Assembly: GCF_002934685.1 (NCBI RefSeq)
Contig: NZ_NKHL01000100.1
Span: 29,877 to 93,876 of the forward strand
Direction of reading: 5' to 3'
Length of the DNA stretch: 64,000 nucleotides
Source: Pseudomonas bohemica
GTDB taxonomy: Bacteria > Pseudomonadota > Gammaproteobacteria > Pseudomonadales > Pseudomonadaceae
The translations under genes and the position numbers were made by a program. Shown here piece by piece: positions 18,205 through 26,514 of the stretch; the first letter of the stretch is position 1, and each line of letters begins with the position of its first letter. The notes beneath the pieces are model-generated. The model saw only the letters and a list, made by a program, of their open reading frames with translations. It was not told where the DNA came from and ran no database searches.

Positions 18205-19407
18205 CTAGGCCAGCTGCGCAGAGCGGTTTTCGGCGGGCGTGCGCGGGAACACAGCTGCGGCGAGAAAGGTCAATGCGGCGAACCCGGCGAGAATCAGATA
18301 CAGCCCGGCAAAGCCATGACGTGGCTCGACATACGCGATCAGCGGAATGGCCGTGGCGCTGGCGCCGAAGGACAGGAAGTAACGCAATGCGAAGATGCGG
18401 GATTGCCATTGCGCAGCGACGAAGTTGGCGACCATCGCGTCATTGACCGTGACCTGACCGAACACCACGAACATGAACCCGGCGCCCAGCACGATCACCG
18501 GCCAACTGTCGACGTAGGCCAGCGCGAACAGGAATGGCGCCTGGCATACGGTCAGAATCACGAATGGCCATTTCAGGCTGAAGCGATCGAGAAAGCGGCC
18601 AATGGTCAATTGCGCGACGGCGCCGAAGGCATAGGCCAGGCTGACGATCAGGCCCAGGGTCTGCGGTGAGGCGAACAGGTCATGCAGGCGATCCTGAAAC
18701 AGCTTCGGGTAAGTCATGGTGGTGGCGTTGAACACCACGCCGCCGGTGGCAGTGGCGATGGCCAGCACAGTGAAGACCATGGTCATGGAAATCCGTTGAC
18801 CGGACTTGCCCCTGGGGGCCGCGTGCGGACGCAGCGGAATCGGCTCATCCTTGACCTGCCAGGCGAACAGCATCCCGATCAGGATCGACACGCTGCCCGG
18901 CAGAATGAACGCCGAGCGCCAGCCGAATTGCGCCACCAGAAACCCGGTGAGTAACGCTGAAAACGCCACGCCAAGATTCCCCCACATGCCGTTGACGCCG
19001 ATTTCGCGGCCGCGATTCTGCGCGTACGCCACCAGCATCGCGGTGCCCACAGGGTGATAAATGGCGGCGAATACCCCCACCAGCGTCATGCCGACAGCCA
19101 GCATCGTCGTGCTGGTGCTCAGCCCGGTGATAATCGACGCCGCACCGATGCCGAAGAAAAACAGCAGCATCATGTGTCGCCGACTCCAGCGATCCCCCAG
19201 CCAGCCGGCGGGCAGCGAGCAGGCACCGAAGGCGATGAAGCCGCCCAGCGAAAGGCCGATCAGTTGCGCGTAATCCAGCGCGAAGGCCTGGGTCATGCCC
19301 AGCACCGCCGCCGGGAAAATCAGCATGAACATGTGATCGATAACGTGGGCAGCGTTGATGAAATGGATTACACGTTGCGGGGAATTGGTTTGTCTGGATT
19401 GACTCAT
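18205..19407 (-). CDS. MFS transporter
   Basis: Major facilitator transporter of 400 residues with about twelve predicted helices. The cytoplasmic loop between helices 2 and 3 reads GWLGDRWSRRHMML, a good MFS motif A. AGGTG lies about eight bases before the ATG at 19407. It is divergent from an AraC-family gene with 90 bases between the two starts, so that regulator probably controls it. The substrate is unknown. Confidence 0.9.
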   Translation of the reverse strand: MSQSRQTNSPQRVIHFINAAHVIDHMFMLIFPAAVLGMTQAFALDYAQLIGLSLGGFIAFGACSLPAGWLGDRWSRRHMMLLFFFGIGAASIITGLSTSTTMLAVGMTLVGVFAAIYHPVGTAMLVAYAQNRGREIGVNGMWGNLGVAFSALLTGFLVAQFGWRSAFILPGSVSILIGMLFAWQVKDEPIPLRPHAAPRGKSGQRISMTMVFTVLAIATATGGVVFNATTMTYPKLFQDRLHDLFASPQTLGLIVSLAYAFGAVAQLTIGRFLDRFSLKWPFVILTVCQAPFLFALAYVDSWPVIVLGAGFMFVVFGQVTVNDAMVANFVAAQWQSRIFALRYFLSFGASATAIPLIAYVEPRHGFAGLYLILAGFAALTFLAAAVFPRTPAENRSAQLA

Positions 19408-19497
19408 GACTCTGCACCTGGGCTTGCAGTGGTTGTGGATGCTCATGCTAAGTTGGCGACAATTTGCATTTCAGACAGAAAAGTCATCGAACCCGCC

Positions 19498-20265
19498 ATG
19501 TTGATCAGCCTTCTCAGTCACAGTCCGGTCACGGCACATCCCGCCGATTACCCCGACGGCGCGCATCAACCCCGTCACCTTCATCCCGAAGCGCAGTTGC
19601 TGTATGCAGTCAGCGGCGTGATGCGACTGATCACCGAGAGCGGCGCCTGGGTGATTCCGCCGAGCCGCGCGGTGTGGATTCCGCCGATGGTCGAGCACGA
19701 GATTTTCATGTCCGGCGAGGTGTTGATGCGCTCGCTGTTCATCGGCGCCGAGCATTGTCCGTCGGGCTTGAACAGCTGCTGCGTGCTGGCCGTGACGCCG
19801 CTGTTGCGCGAACTGATCGTGAGGGCGACTCGAGGACCCGAGCACGCGGCCAATCCCTTGATTCAACGCTTGATGCTCGAAGAGGTCGCGGGCCTTGAAA
19901 ACCTGCCGCTGCACATCCCCATGCCTCGTGACCGACGCCTGCAAAGCATCTGCACCGCCCTGCTCAAGACCCCGGATCACGGCAACACACTGGAAGACTG
20001 GGCGCAGCAAGTGGGCGCCAGTTCACGCACGTTGACGCGGCTGTTCAACCAGGAGCTGGGCGTGAGCTTCAATGCGTGGCGTCAGCAACTGCGGCTTATG
20101 GAAGCACTGCCGAGATTGCTGGATGGAGAAAGTGTGCAGCGGGTGGCGAACGACCTGGGCTACGGCAGCGCCCGGGCGTTCAGCGCGATGTTCAGCCGCC
20201 TGTTGGGCGAAAGCCCCCGGGAGTATCTGGGAGCCTTGCGGCAGTTGAGTGAATTGAAGCGGTAG
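19498..20265 (+). CDS. AraC-family transcriptional regulator with cupin sensor
   Basis: Regulator of 255 residues: N-terminal cupin (RHLHPEAQLLYAVSGV, VWIPPMVEHEI) and C-terminal AraC helix-turn-helix (SSRTLTRLFNQELGVSFNAW, VANDLGYGSARAFSAMFSR). An in-frame ATG far upstream would overlap the MFS gene and is rejected; the start at 19498 gives the normal family length. It is divergent from the MFS transporter. Similar in plan and sequence to the AraC regulator at 7.2 kb; both pair with a divergent transporter. Confidence 0.9.
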   Translation: MLISLLSHSPVTAHPADYPDGAHQPRHLHPEAQLLYAVSGVMRLITESGAWVIPPSRAVWIPPMVEHEIFMSGEVLMRSLFIGAEHCPSGLNSCCVLAVTPLLRELIVRATRGPEHAANPLIQRLMLEEVAGLENLPLHIPMPRDRRLQSICTALLKTPDHGNTLEDWAQQVGASSRTLTRLFNQELGVSFNAWRQQLRLMEALPRLLDGESVQRVANDLGYGSARAFSAMFSRLLGESPREYLGALRQLSELKR

Positions 20266-20280
20266 GTATTACCCGTCGTT

Positions 20281-20364
20281 GTAGGCGCGTTTGCCCGAGA
20301 TTGCGCTGTGGCAGTGACCTTCGAGGTGTCTGGACAAATGCCGTCGTGGGCAAGCGCGCTCCTG
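20281..20364. repeat. REP pair, class B
   Basis: Degenerate inverted pair GTAGGCGCGTTTGCCCGAGATTG and CGTGGGCAAGCGCGCTCCTG, convergent between the AraC and LysE genes. Confidence 0.75.
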
Positions 20365-20384
20365 AAAAGCTAATCAGCGTTCGA

Positions 20385-21014
20385 TCAATGCATCTCGGTC
20401 AACGCCAGCTTCACCCCCAACGCCACCAGTACGCCGCCCATTGCGCGGTCGAACCAGTGTCCCATTCGTGCGAAACCGGCTCGTACACGCTCCTGGCTGA
20501 ACAGACGGGCCACCAGACAGAACCACACACCCGTCGCCACCGCCAGATACACCCCATAACCGGCCTGAACCAGCAGCGGCGTATGCGGGTTGATCACTAC
20601 GGTGAACAGCGAGAGAAAGAACAGCGTCGCTTTCGGATTCAGGCCATTGGTCACGAAACCCGCCGTAAAGGCACCGCGCGCCGTGCGCTCACCCTTGGCC
20701 AGATCAACCGGCGCATCCGAAGCATTGGCCGGCTTGGCGCGCAGGGCCTTGAAGCCGATGTAAAGCAGATAGGCGGCCGCTGCCCACTTCAAGGCGTTGA
20801 ACAGCACGATGGACTGAGAAACGATCAACCCGATGCCAAGCAGCGAATAGCCGACGTGCAGGAAGATCGCCGTTCCCACGCCCATGGCGGTGTAGGTTCC
20901 GGCCTTGCGGCCATGAGTTACGCTTTCACGCACCACCACCGCAAAATCCGGGCCGGGGCTGGCAACGGCAAGCAGGTGGATCAGGGCAACGGTAAAGAAT
21001 TCCGTCCAGTACAT
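20385..21014 (-). CDS. LysE-family amino acid exporter
   Basis: Inner membrane exporter of 209 residues in the LysE/RhtB family, six predicted helices. The family signature is present near residues 12-35 (LLAVASPGPDFAVVVRESV) and again in the middle (GFVTNGLNPKATLFFLSLF). The start at 21014 (MYWTEFFTVALIH) is the usual family start; an upstream in-frame ATG would add a charged, non-family extension. The substrate, probably an amino acid or homoserine lactone-like compound, is not determinable. Confidence 0.9.
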   Translation of the reverse strand: MYWTEFFTVALIHLLAVASPGPDFAVVVRESVTHGRKAGTYTAMGVGTAIFLHVGYSLLGIGLIVSQSIVLFNALKWAAAAYLLYIGFKALRAKPANASDAPVDLAKGERTARGAFTAGFVTNGLNPKATLFFLSLFTVVINPHTPLLVQAGYGVYLAVATGVWFCLVARLFSQERVRAGFARMGHWFDRAMGGVLVALGVKLALTEMH

Positions 21015-21102
21015 CGTAGGTCTCCAGGCGTTTTGACGAGCGGCAGGCTCTGGTACGCTCGCTACCTTACGCCTCCCACTCACCGAGCAAAAGGTACAGC
21101 TG

Positions 21103-22068
21103 ATGTCGAGTCAAAACAGAGCAGTTTTTCTGGATCACACCTCTTTGGATCTCGGTGATCTCGACCTTGCGCCCTGGCGCGAAACGTTCAGCGAACTGGT
21201 GCTGCATTCCAGTACCAGCCCTGATCAGGTGATCGAACGACTGCAGGGCGCTCAAGTGGCGATTTCCAACAAGATCATGATCGATGCCGCCGCGTTCGCT
21301 GCATGCCCCGAGCTCAAGCTGGTACTGGTGACGGCTACCGGGGTCAATAACGTGGACCTCGAAGCCGCGCGCAAGCATGGCGTGGTGGTGAGCAACTGCC
21401 AGGGTTACGGCACGCCGTCGGTGGCGCAACACGCCTTGATGCTGCTGTTGGCGATGGCGACCCGCCTGCCGGATTACCAGCAAGCCATCCATCAAGGTCA
21501 ATGGCAGAAGTCGAAACAGTTTTGCCTACTGGACTTCCCGATCGTCGAGCTGGAAGGCAAGACCCTGGGGCTGCTCGGGCATGGAGAACTGGGAGGAGCG
21601 GTAGCAAAGCTTGCCGAGGCATTTGGCATGCGCGTCGTCTCCGGGCAGATCCCCGGCCGCCCTGCCCGCGCTGATCGCGTGCCGCTGCACGAATTGCTGC
21701 CCCAGGTAGACGCCCTGACCCTGCATTGCCCGCTCAACGAACACACTCGCGACATGATCGGCGCCCACGAACTTGGCCTGATGAAGCCCAAAGCCTTCAT
21801 CGTCAACACGGCCCGGGGTGGTTTGATCAACGAGCAGGCGTTGGCGGATGCGCTGCGCAATGGTCATCTCGGCGGTGCGGCGACCGATGTGCTGACCGTC
21901 GAGCCTCCAGTCAACGGCAATCCGCTGCTATCTGGTGACATCCCGCGTCTGATCGTTACCCCGCACAGCGCCTGGGGCAGCCAGGAAGCACGCCAGCGCA
22001 TCGTCGGGCAAATCAATGAAAATGCGCAGGCGTTCTATGCCGGTACGCCGATTCGGGTTGTCAGCTGA
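21103..22068 (+). CDS. D-2-hydroxyacid dehydrogenase (NAD-dependent)
   Basis: Cytoplasmic oxidoreductase of 321 residues, close in layout to glycerate/hydroxypyruvate reductases. Nucleotide-binding GLLGHGELGGAVAKLAEAFG lies near residue 150. The catalytic residues follow: Arg in NTARGGLINEQAL (about 236), Glu in TVEPP (about 266) and His in TPHSAWGS (about 288). AAGG lies eight bases before the ATG at 21103. It diverges from the LysE gene. Specific substrate unproven. Confidence 0.9.
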   Translation: MSSQNRAVFLDHTSLDLGDLDLAPWRETFSELVLHSSTSPDQVIERLQGAQVAISNKIMIDAAAFAACPELKLVLVTATGVNNVDLEAARKHGVVVSNCQGYGTPSVAQHALMLLLAMATRLPDYQQAIHQGQWQKSKQFCLLDFPIVELEGKTLGLLGHGELGGAVAKLAEAFGMRVVSGQIPGRPARADRVPLHELLPQVDALTLHCPLNEHTRDMIGAHELGLMKPKAFIVNTARGGLINEQALADALRNGHLGGAATDVLTVEPPVNGNPLLSGDIPRLIVTPHSAWGSQEARQRIVGQINENAQAFYAGTPIRVVS

Positions 22069-22090
22069 TATTTGGCCGTGCACCTATCTC

Positions 22091-22175
22091 CTGTAGCAGT
22101 ACGGCCGGACAACGTTCCGTTTGCCGGCGGTATCGGCTCCAAAGACACCGCCGCTGGCAAGCCGTGCTGCTACAG
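22091..22175. repeat. REP pair, class C
   Basis: Inverted pair CTGTAGCAGTACGGCCGG and CCGTGCTGCTACAG, with inner arms TTGCCGGCGG and CCGCTGGCAA. This sequence class is distinct from the other REP units in the window. Confidence 0.75.
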
Positions 22176-22223
22176 CCCCTCGATCCATTCACCTGCTAAA
22201 CTGCGCCCTTTTTTCAGGAGCCG

Positions 22224-23225
22224 ATGATGGACCCGCGCAGTGAAGTGTTACTCCGTCAGGCCGAGTTGTTTCAGGGCTCGTTGCTATTGACCGGCCTGCC
22301 TGCCGACGATCTGCTGGGCACGCTGCCCAATGCGCGGGGCTGGAGTTGGCATGCCGGGGATTTCGTCGCGCTGGACACCCGGTTCAGCGAACGCACCCAC
22401 TTCGGCACAGACGCCCCCGCCGAGCCCTTCGAAGCGGCGGTGCTGTTTCTGCCCAAAGCCCGCGACCTCACCGACTACTTGCTCAACGCACTAGCCTCCC
22501 GTCTGGCCGGTCGCGAGCTGTTTCTGGTCGGTGAAAAGCGCACGGGCATCGAAGCGGCCGCCCGTCAATTGAGCCCCTTCGGCCGCGCACGCAAACTCGA
22601 CAGCGCGCGCCATTGCCAGCTCTGGCAAGTCACTGTGGAAAATGCCCCGCAAGCTGTGGAGCTGAACACACTGGCCAAACACTTCGACATCGAGATCGAA
22701 AGCGGCCCGTTGAAAGTCGTCAGCCTGCCGGGCGTGTTCAGTCACGGCCGTCTGGATCGCGGTTCTGCCCTGCTGCTGGAAAATCTCGATCGACTGCCCA
22801 CCGGCCACCTGCTTGACTTCGGTTGCGGGGCGGGCGTGTTGGGCGCTACCGTCAAACGTCGCAACCCTGACATGAACGTGACGATGCTCGATGTCGACGC
22901 GTTCGCCACCGCCAGCAGCCGTCTGACGCTCGCTGCCAATGGTCTTCAAGCTGAGGTAATTACTGGTGACGGCATCGATGCCGCGCCAAAACACCTGGAC
23001 GTGATCCTGACCAACCCGCCCTTCCATACCGGGGTGCACACCGATTACGCCGCAACAGAAAACCTGCTGCGAAAAGCCCGCGAACATCTGAAAAAAGGAG
23101 GCGAATTGCGCCTGGTTGCCAACAGCTTCCTGCGCTACCTGCCGATCATCGAACAGCATCTTGGCGTATGTGCCGTCATGGCCGAAGGTAATGGCTTCCG
23201 GATTTACCGCGCCAAACGTGCCTGA
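22224..23225 (+). CDS. rsmC: 16S rRNA (guanine-1207-N2)-methyltransferase
   Basis: SAM-dependent methyltransferase of 333 residues that modifies G1207 of 16S rRNA. It has the duplicated RsmC layout: a degenerate N-terminal methyltransferase-like half (residues 1-160) and a catalytic C-terminal half with SAM motif [15 protein letters not shown] near 195 and the catalytic [13 protein letters not shown] near 263. AGGAG lies six bases before the ATG at 22224. A 7-bp perfect hairpin lies just after the stop. Confidence 0.93.
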   Translation: MMDPRSEVLLRQAELFQGSLLLTGLPADDLLGTLPNARGWSWHAGDFVALDTRFSERTHFGTDAPAEPFEAAVLFLPKARDLTDYLLNALASRLAGRELFLVGEKRTGIEAAARQLSPFGRARKLDSARHCQLWQVTVENAPQAVELNTLAKHFDIEIESGPLKVVSLPGVFSHGRLDRGSALLLENLDRLPTGHLLDFGCGAGVLGATVKRRNPDMNVTMLDVDAFATASSRLTLAANGLQAEVITGDGIDAAPKHLDVILTNPPFHTGVHTDYAATENLLRKAREHLKKGGELRLVANSFLRYLPIIEQHLGVCAVMAEGNGFRIYRAKRA

Positions 23226-23244
23226 AATTAACGCTTGCCGAACC

Positions 23245-23265
23245 GGATTCTCGAAGGCAGAATCC
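23245..23265 (+). terminator. Hairpin after rsmC
   Basis: Perfect 7-bp stem GGATTCT/AGAATCC with a 7-base loop, 20 bases after the rsmC stop and immediately before the riboswitch. No T run follows, so terminator function is uncertain. Confidence 0.4.
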
Positions 23266-23275
23266 GCTCCGTCCT

Positions 23276-23459
23276 AGGGGAGTAGTCTCCCACGAGCATC
23301 ACGTTCGTCCGGCGCGCATCAACATACTTGGTCCTCAGACCATGGTGCGTGCGACCCAGATCCGCACAGACGGATCGGTGGTTTGACAAGACCTATGACA
23401 CGAACATCCTGACCCGGGGCGGGGAGGTTGTACGTGTCATAGCCGTGTTGACCCGCCCC
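23276..23459 (+). promoter_or_regulatory. yybP-ykoY manganese riboswitch
   Basis: The leader carries the conserved elements of the yybP-ykoY family in order: AGGGGAGTAGT at 23276-23286, TCAACATACTTGGTCC at 23319, CAAGACCTATGAC at 23387 and the partner GTCATAG at 23436. The family senses Mn2+ and switches on Mn export genes. A strong stem (GGGGCGGG at 23416 with CCCGCCCC at 23452) ends just before the ribosome-binding site AGGA at 23462, without a T run. This suggests that translation access, or mRNA folding at the start, is what is controlled. The downstream gene is a GDT1-type transporter, exactly the expected target. Confidence 0.92.
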
Positions 23460-23473
23460 TTAGGAAAATCCTG

Positions 23474-24058
23474 ATGCTGGAATCCCTGTTGGTCCCAACC
23501 GCGGTCGTCGCCCTGGCCGAAATCGGTGACAAGACCCAACTCCTCGCGCTCATTCTCGCTGCTCGCTTTCGCAAGCCCTGGCCGATCATCGCCGGTATTG
23601 TCGCCGCGACCCTGGCCAACCACGCTGCCGCCGGCGCGGTGGGTGCCTGGTTCAGCAGTTTTCTCTCCGACGCCATGCTGCACTGGATTCTGGCCGCGAG
23701 CTTCACCGCCACCGCCTTGTGGACACTAGTGCCGGACAAGATGGATGACGATGAAGCGAACACCGGACGCAAATTCGGCCCGTTCATGACCACGCTGATC
23801 GCGTTCTTCCTCGCGGAAATCGGCGACAAGACACAGATCGCCACGGTGATGCTCGCGGCGCAGTATTCCTATCTGTGGCTGGTGATTTTGGGCACGACGC
23901 TGGGCATGCTGCTGGCCAACGTCCCGGTGGTGCTGGCGGGTAATTTTGCGGCGGAAAAACTGCCTTTGACGCTGATCCGTCGCTTGGCGGCGGGCGCGTT
24001 CTTCATCCTGGCGGTCGTCGCGGTGTACAAGGCGATGCAGGTGAGCGGCTGGGTTTGA
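23474..24058 (+). CDS. TMEM165/GDT1-family Mn2+ exporter
   Basis: Inner membrane cation transporter of 194 residues with six predicted helices. Both halves carry the diagnostic E-x-G-D-K-T motif: LAEIGDKTQLLALIL near residue 14 and LAEIGDKTQIATVML near 113. GDT1 proteins export Mn2+ (and can move Ca2+) in exchange for protons. The upstream yybP-ykoY riboswitch supports manganese as the physiological substrate. AGGA lies eight bases before the ATG at 23474. Confidence 0.93.
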   Translation: MLESLLVPTAVVALAEIGDKTQLLALILAARFRKPWPIIAGIVAATLANHAAAGAVGAWFSSFLSDAMLHWILAASFTATALWTLVPDKMDDDEANTGRKFGPFMTTLIAFFLAEIGDKTQIATVMLAAQYSYLWLVILGTTLGMLLANVPVVLAGNFAAEKLPLTLIRRLAAGAFFILAVVAVYKAMQVSGWV

Positions 24059-24069
24059 CGCCACCGTTT

Positions 24070-24152
24070 TAGGAGCGCGCTCGCCCGCGATGCACTTTGT
24101 CTGTCTGCATGCTGGCTGACACACCGCAATCGCGGGCAAGCGCGCTCCTACA
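24070..24152. repeat. REP pair, class B
   Basis: Inverted pair TTAGGAGCGCGCTCGCCCGC and GCGGGCAAGCGCGCTCCTAC between the convergent GDT1 and M48 genes. Confidence 0.8.
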
Positions 24153-24187
24153 GGATCAGCACCAACCGATCGCGCTTAGCTACGACG

Positions 24188-25006
24188 TCAGCCCTTTGGC
24201 GCCTGTTCATACAACGGCATCACCTTCGGAATCGCCGCCTGCAAAGAGGCAATCCGGTTGGCCGAAGCCGGGTGGGTGCTCATGAACTCAGGCTGCGATG
24301 CTCCGGCCTGAGCCTGCATCTTCTGCCATAGAGTGATCGCCGCATTGGGGTTGTAACCAGCACGGGCCGACAACTCCAGGCCAAGCAGATCAGCCTCGTT
24401 CTCGTTGGCCCGACTGTTCGGCAAGGTCAGGCTGTAATTGACCACCGTATCGGCCAGCGCGAGGCTGTCCTTGCCCAGACCAAGCAAGGACCCGGCGCCT
24501 GTCTTGGCCATCTCGACGCCGTAGGCCTTGGACATGGCTTCACGACCATGCTCGCGCAGGGCGTGGGCGATTTCGTGACCCATGACTGCTGCCAACTCGT
24601 CGTCGCTGAGCTGGAGCGTATCGATCAGGCCGCTATAAACGATGATCTTGCCGCCGGGGCCGCAGTTGGCGTTCAGTTCGTCGCTCTTGATCAGATTCAC
24701 TTCCCACTGCCACTGCGCGGCATCCGGGCGCAACTTCGGCGCCTGGGCGATCAAGCGGTTGGCCACCGTCTGCACGCGTTTGGCTTCTGCACTGTCCTTA
24801 TCGAGCACGCCCTTGGTCGTGGCCTCGGTGACGGTCTGCTGATAGGACTGTTCGTACATCTGATTGACCTGATCGGTCGACAACATGCTGAACATGTATT
24901 GCTTGCGTTCGACGCCCACCGAATCTCCGCTGGTGGTGTTGACGGACTGACAGCCCGCAACGAGCAAAGCTGCGCTCAAGGCACAAAGAACAAAGGTCCT
25001 GCGCAT
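24188..25006 (-). CDS. M48-family zinc metalloprotease lipoprotein
   Basis: Periplasmic, membrane-anchored protease of 272 residues, similar in plan to E. coli LoiP. The signal peptide ends at the lipobox LLVAGC (Cys19). The zinc motif HEIAH (H-E-x-x-H) lies in AVMGHEIAHALREHG near residue 137, with the third ligand Glu in ENEADLLGLE near 195. GGGAG lies eight bases before the ATG at 25006; the longer upstream frame runs through a REP and is rejected. Probable role in quality control of envelope proteins. Confidence 0.92.
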   Translation of the reverse strand: MRRTFVLCALSAALLVAGCQSVNTTSGDSVGVERKQYMFSMLSTDQVNQMYEQSYQQTVTEATTKGVLDKDSAEAKRVQTVANRLIAQAPKLRPDAAQWQWEVNLIKSDELNANCGPGGKIIVYSGLIDTLQLSDDELAAVMGHEIAHALREHGREAMSKAYGVEMAKTGAGSLLGLGKDSLALADTVVNYSLTLPNSRANENEADLLGLELSARAGYNPNAAITLWQKMQAQAGASQPEFMSTHPASANRIASLQAAIPKVMPLYEQAPKG

Positions 25007-25092
25007 TTTGTATCTCCCTGGAAACAAGGCGCACATCCTAGGCCATGCGCATGCCAGATGGCAGCCGTTCGCCATATGCACCGTGGTCGCCC

Positions 25093-25227
25093 CTGTGGCA
25101 GCGAGCTTGCTCACGAAGAGGCCGGGTTTGACTCTGTGGGAGTGAGCTTGCTCACGAAGAAGCCAGTACATCCACATCAGATATAGGGTCTGGAAGGCCG
25201 TCTTGGTGAGCGAGCCCACTCCCACGG
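25093..25227. repeat. REP cluster, class A (three units)
   Basis: Two direct copies of GAGCTTGCTCACGAAG (25102 and 25145) followed by an inverted copy ending GAGCCCACTCCCACGG. Confidence 0.85.
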
Positions 25228-25265
25228 TTTGCATGCGCTGACGATCGCGAGCATGCCTTATAACG

Positions 25266-25895
25266 CTAGAGTGGCGTCAGGCATTCCGGCGCATTGAGCT
25301 TGGGATCGTTCACCAGATTCGCCAGCGGACGCTCGCGCAACTGCATCTGCGGCGCGGCGAGCAGCGATTGCAGGGTCACCAACGAACTGTCGGGGTCGAG
25401 CCACGCGGCTTGCCCTTCGGCGTCGAGAATCAGCGGCCGGCGCTGGCTCATGGCCGGTTGTGTCACCACCGCCACACTGAGATAAGTGTGACCCTGCACC
25501 GGATAGGCTTCCCAGATCGCCGCAAAGTACAGCGCAGAACCCTCCCCCGGTGTCAGCCAGAACGGCCGCTTGCGCACCGTCCCACGCCACTCGTAGAACC
25601 CATTGGCCGGCAGCAGACACCGACGCTCACGAAAGGCCTGCCGAAACATCGGCTGCTCCGCCAGCGTTTCGGCACGCGCATGAGCCGGGGTGCGTGACAT
25701 ATCGGTCAACCACGGCGGGGTCAGCCCCCAGCGCGCTCTTGCCAGCTCCCGACTACCCTCCTCGCCCGGCATTCGGCGTAGCATCAGCACCGAATCAGCG
25801 GGGGAAATGTTCCATTGCGCCTGTTGGTCTGCGGGAAATCCCGGCAAGGCCGCGAAGGCGGGCGTCCAACGAAACAGCGCATAACGTCCACACAT
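25266..25895 (-). CDS. SRAP (YedK/HMCES-like) protein with altered active site
   Basis: SOS-response-associated peptidase family protein of 209 residues. SRAP proteins use Cys2 to form a thiazolidine crosslink with abasic sites in single-stranded DNA, protecting them at forks. Cys2 (MCGRY) and the glutamate in GFYEW (Glu102) are present. The conserved Asn of N-A-R-x-E-T is replaced by His72 (AHARAET). The catalytic His before R-R-P is replaced by Ser150 (MSQRRPLIL). In E. coli YedK the equivalents are Asn75 and His160. It may still crosslink through Cys2 but with changed chemistry, or be a divergent paralog of a canonical SRAP elsewhere. Confidence 0.88.
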   Translation of the reverse strand: MCGRYALFRWTPAFAALPGFPADQQAQWNISPADSVLMLRRMPGEEGSRELARARWGLTPPWLTDMSRTPAHARAETLAEQPMFRQAFRERRCLLPANGFYEWRGTVRKRPFWLTPGEGSALYFAAIWEAYPVQGHTYLSVAVVTQPAMSQRRPLILDAEGQAAWLDPDSSLVTLQSLLAAPQMQLRERPLANLVNDPKLNAPECLTPL

Positions 25896-25946
25896 GGGCT
25901 CAGGGCCACTCTTTTGAAAGGCGAATCAAGCGACGCCGCACCGGTT

Positions 25947-26210
25947 TCAGCACAACAGCACATCGGGATAGCTGTCCGGCTCATCGCCCGACAACGGAAA
26001 GGCACCATTGTACCCAGTGATCAACTGCCGCGCCCGCTCGGCCTGATCGTCGTTCACCGCAAGCCCAAGCAGGCCGAACACCGGCAGCTCGCCGATCCCG
26101 CCCAGCAGATGGCGGCCGGTAATATGCGATTCAATGCCTTCACTGGCGAGCATCAACTGCAACAGCTCGCCCTCCATCATGTTTTCCGGCTCATAGATTT
26201 TGCGCATCAT
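25947..26210 (-). CDS. DUF2007 domain protein
   Basis: Small protein of 87 residues (MMRKIYEPENMMEGELLQLML) matching DUF2007, a ferredoxin-like fold often described as a putative signal-transduction domain; function unknown. The start ATG at 26210 overlaps the TGA of the upstream cysteine-rich gene (ATGA), indicating translational coupling; an adjacent ATG at 26207 is the alternative. Confidence 0.82.
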   Translation of the reverse strand: MMRKIYEPENMMEGELLQLMLASEGIESHITGRHLLGGIGELPVFGLLGLAVNDDQAERARQLITGYNGAFPLSGDEPDSYPDVLLC

Positions 26211-26398
26211 TCGTTCTCGGCACGGACTTCCAGATCCCATTGTTCGCCATCGGTTTCAAGATGAAATTCGATCGGACGACAGCAAACAGCACAGTCTTCG
26301 ATGAAATTATTGTCACCTTCCGAGAGATCCAGAACCGTTTCCCCCGGCTCGCCGCAATAGGGGCACTCGTAAGGCGCTGCTGGTTGTATTTCGTGCAT
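26207..26398 (-). CDS. CPXCG-motif cysteine-rich protein
   Basis: Very small protein of 63 residues with YECPYCGEPGE near residue 10 and DCAVCCRPIEF near 37, two cysteine pairs that probably bind zinc. The ATG at 26398 is preferred over an in-frame GTG one codon upstream. It is the first gene of a two-gene operon with DUF2007. No function known. Confidence 0.82.
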   Translation of the reverse strand: MHEIQPAAPYECPYCGEPGETVLDLSEGDNNFIEDCAVCCRPIEFHLETDGEQWDLEVRAENE

Positions 26399-26514
26399 CA
26401 CAGTCTCCGAGAGCAGTTTTGCGTATAATCGCCGACTTGTTTGCAGGCCGGGTTTGATTCTTCGAAACCAACTCGACCTACCATTACCCTAGCCGTTTCC
26501 AACAAGAGAGCATG

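Noticed and set aside
25093..25227. Repeated GAGCTTGCTCACGAAG considered as the start of a CRISPR array
   Set aside because: The units are palindromic REP elements in mixed orientation without regular spacers or cas genes; no CRISPR array was seen in the window.
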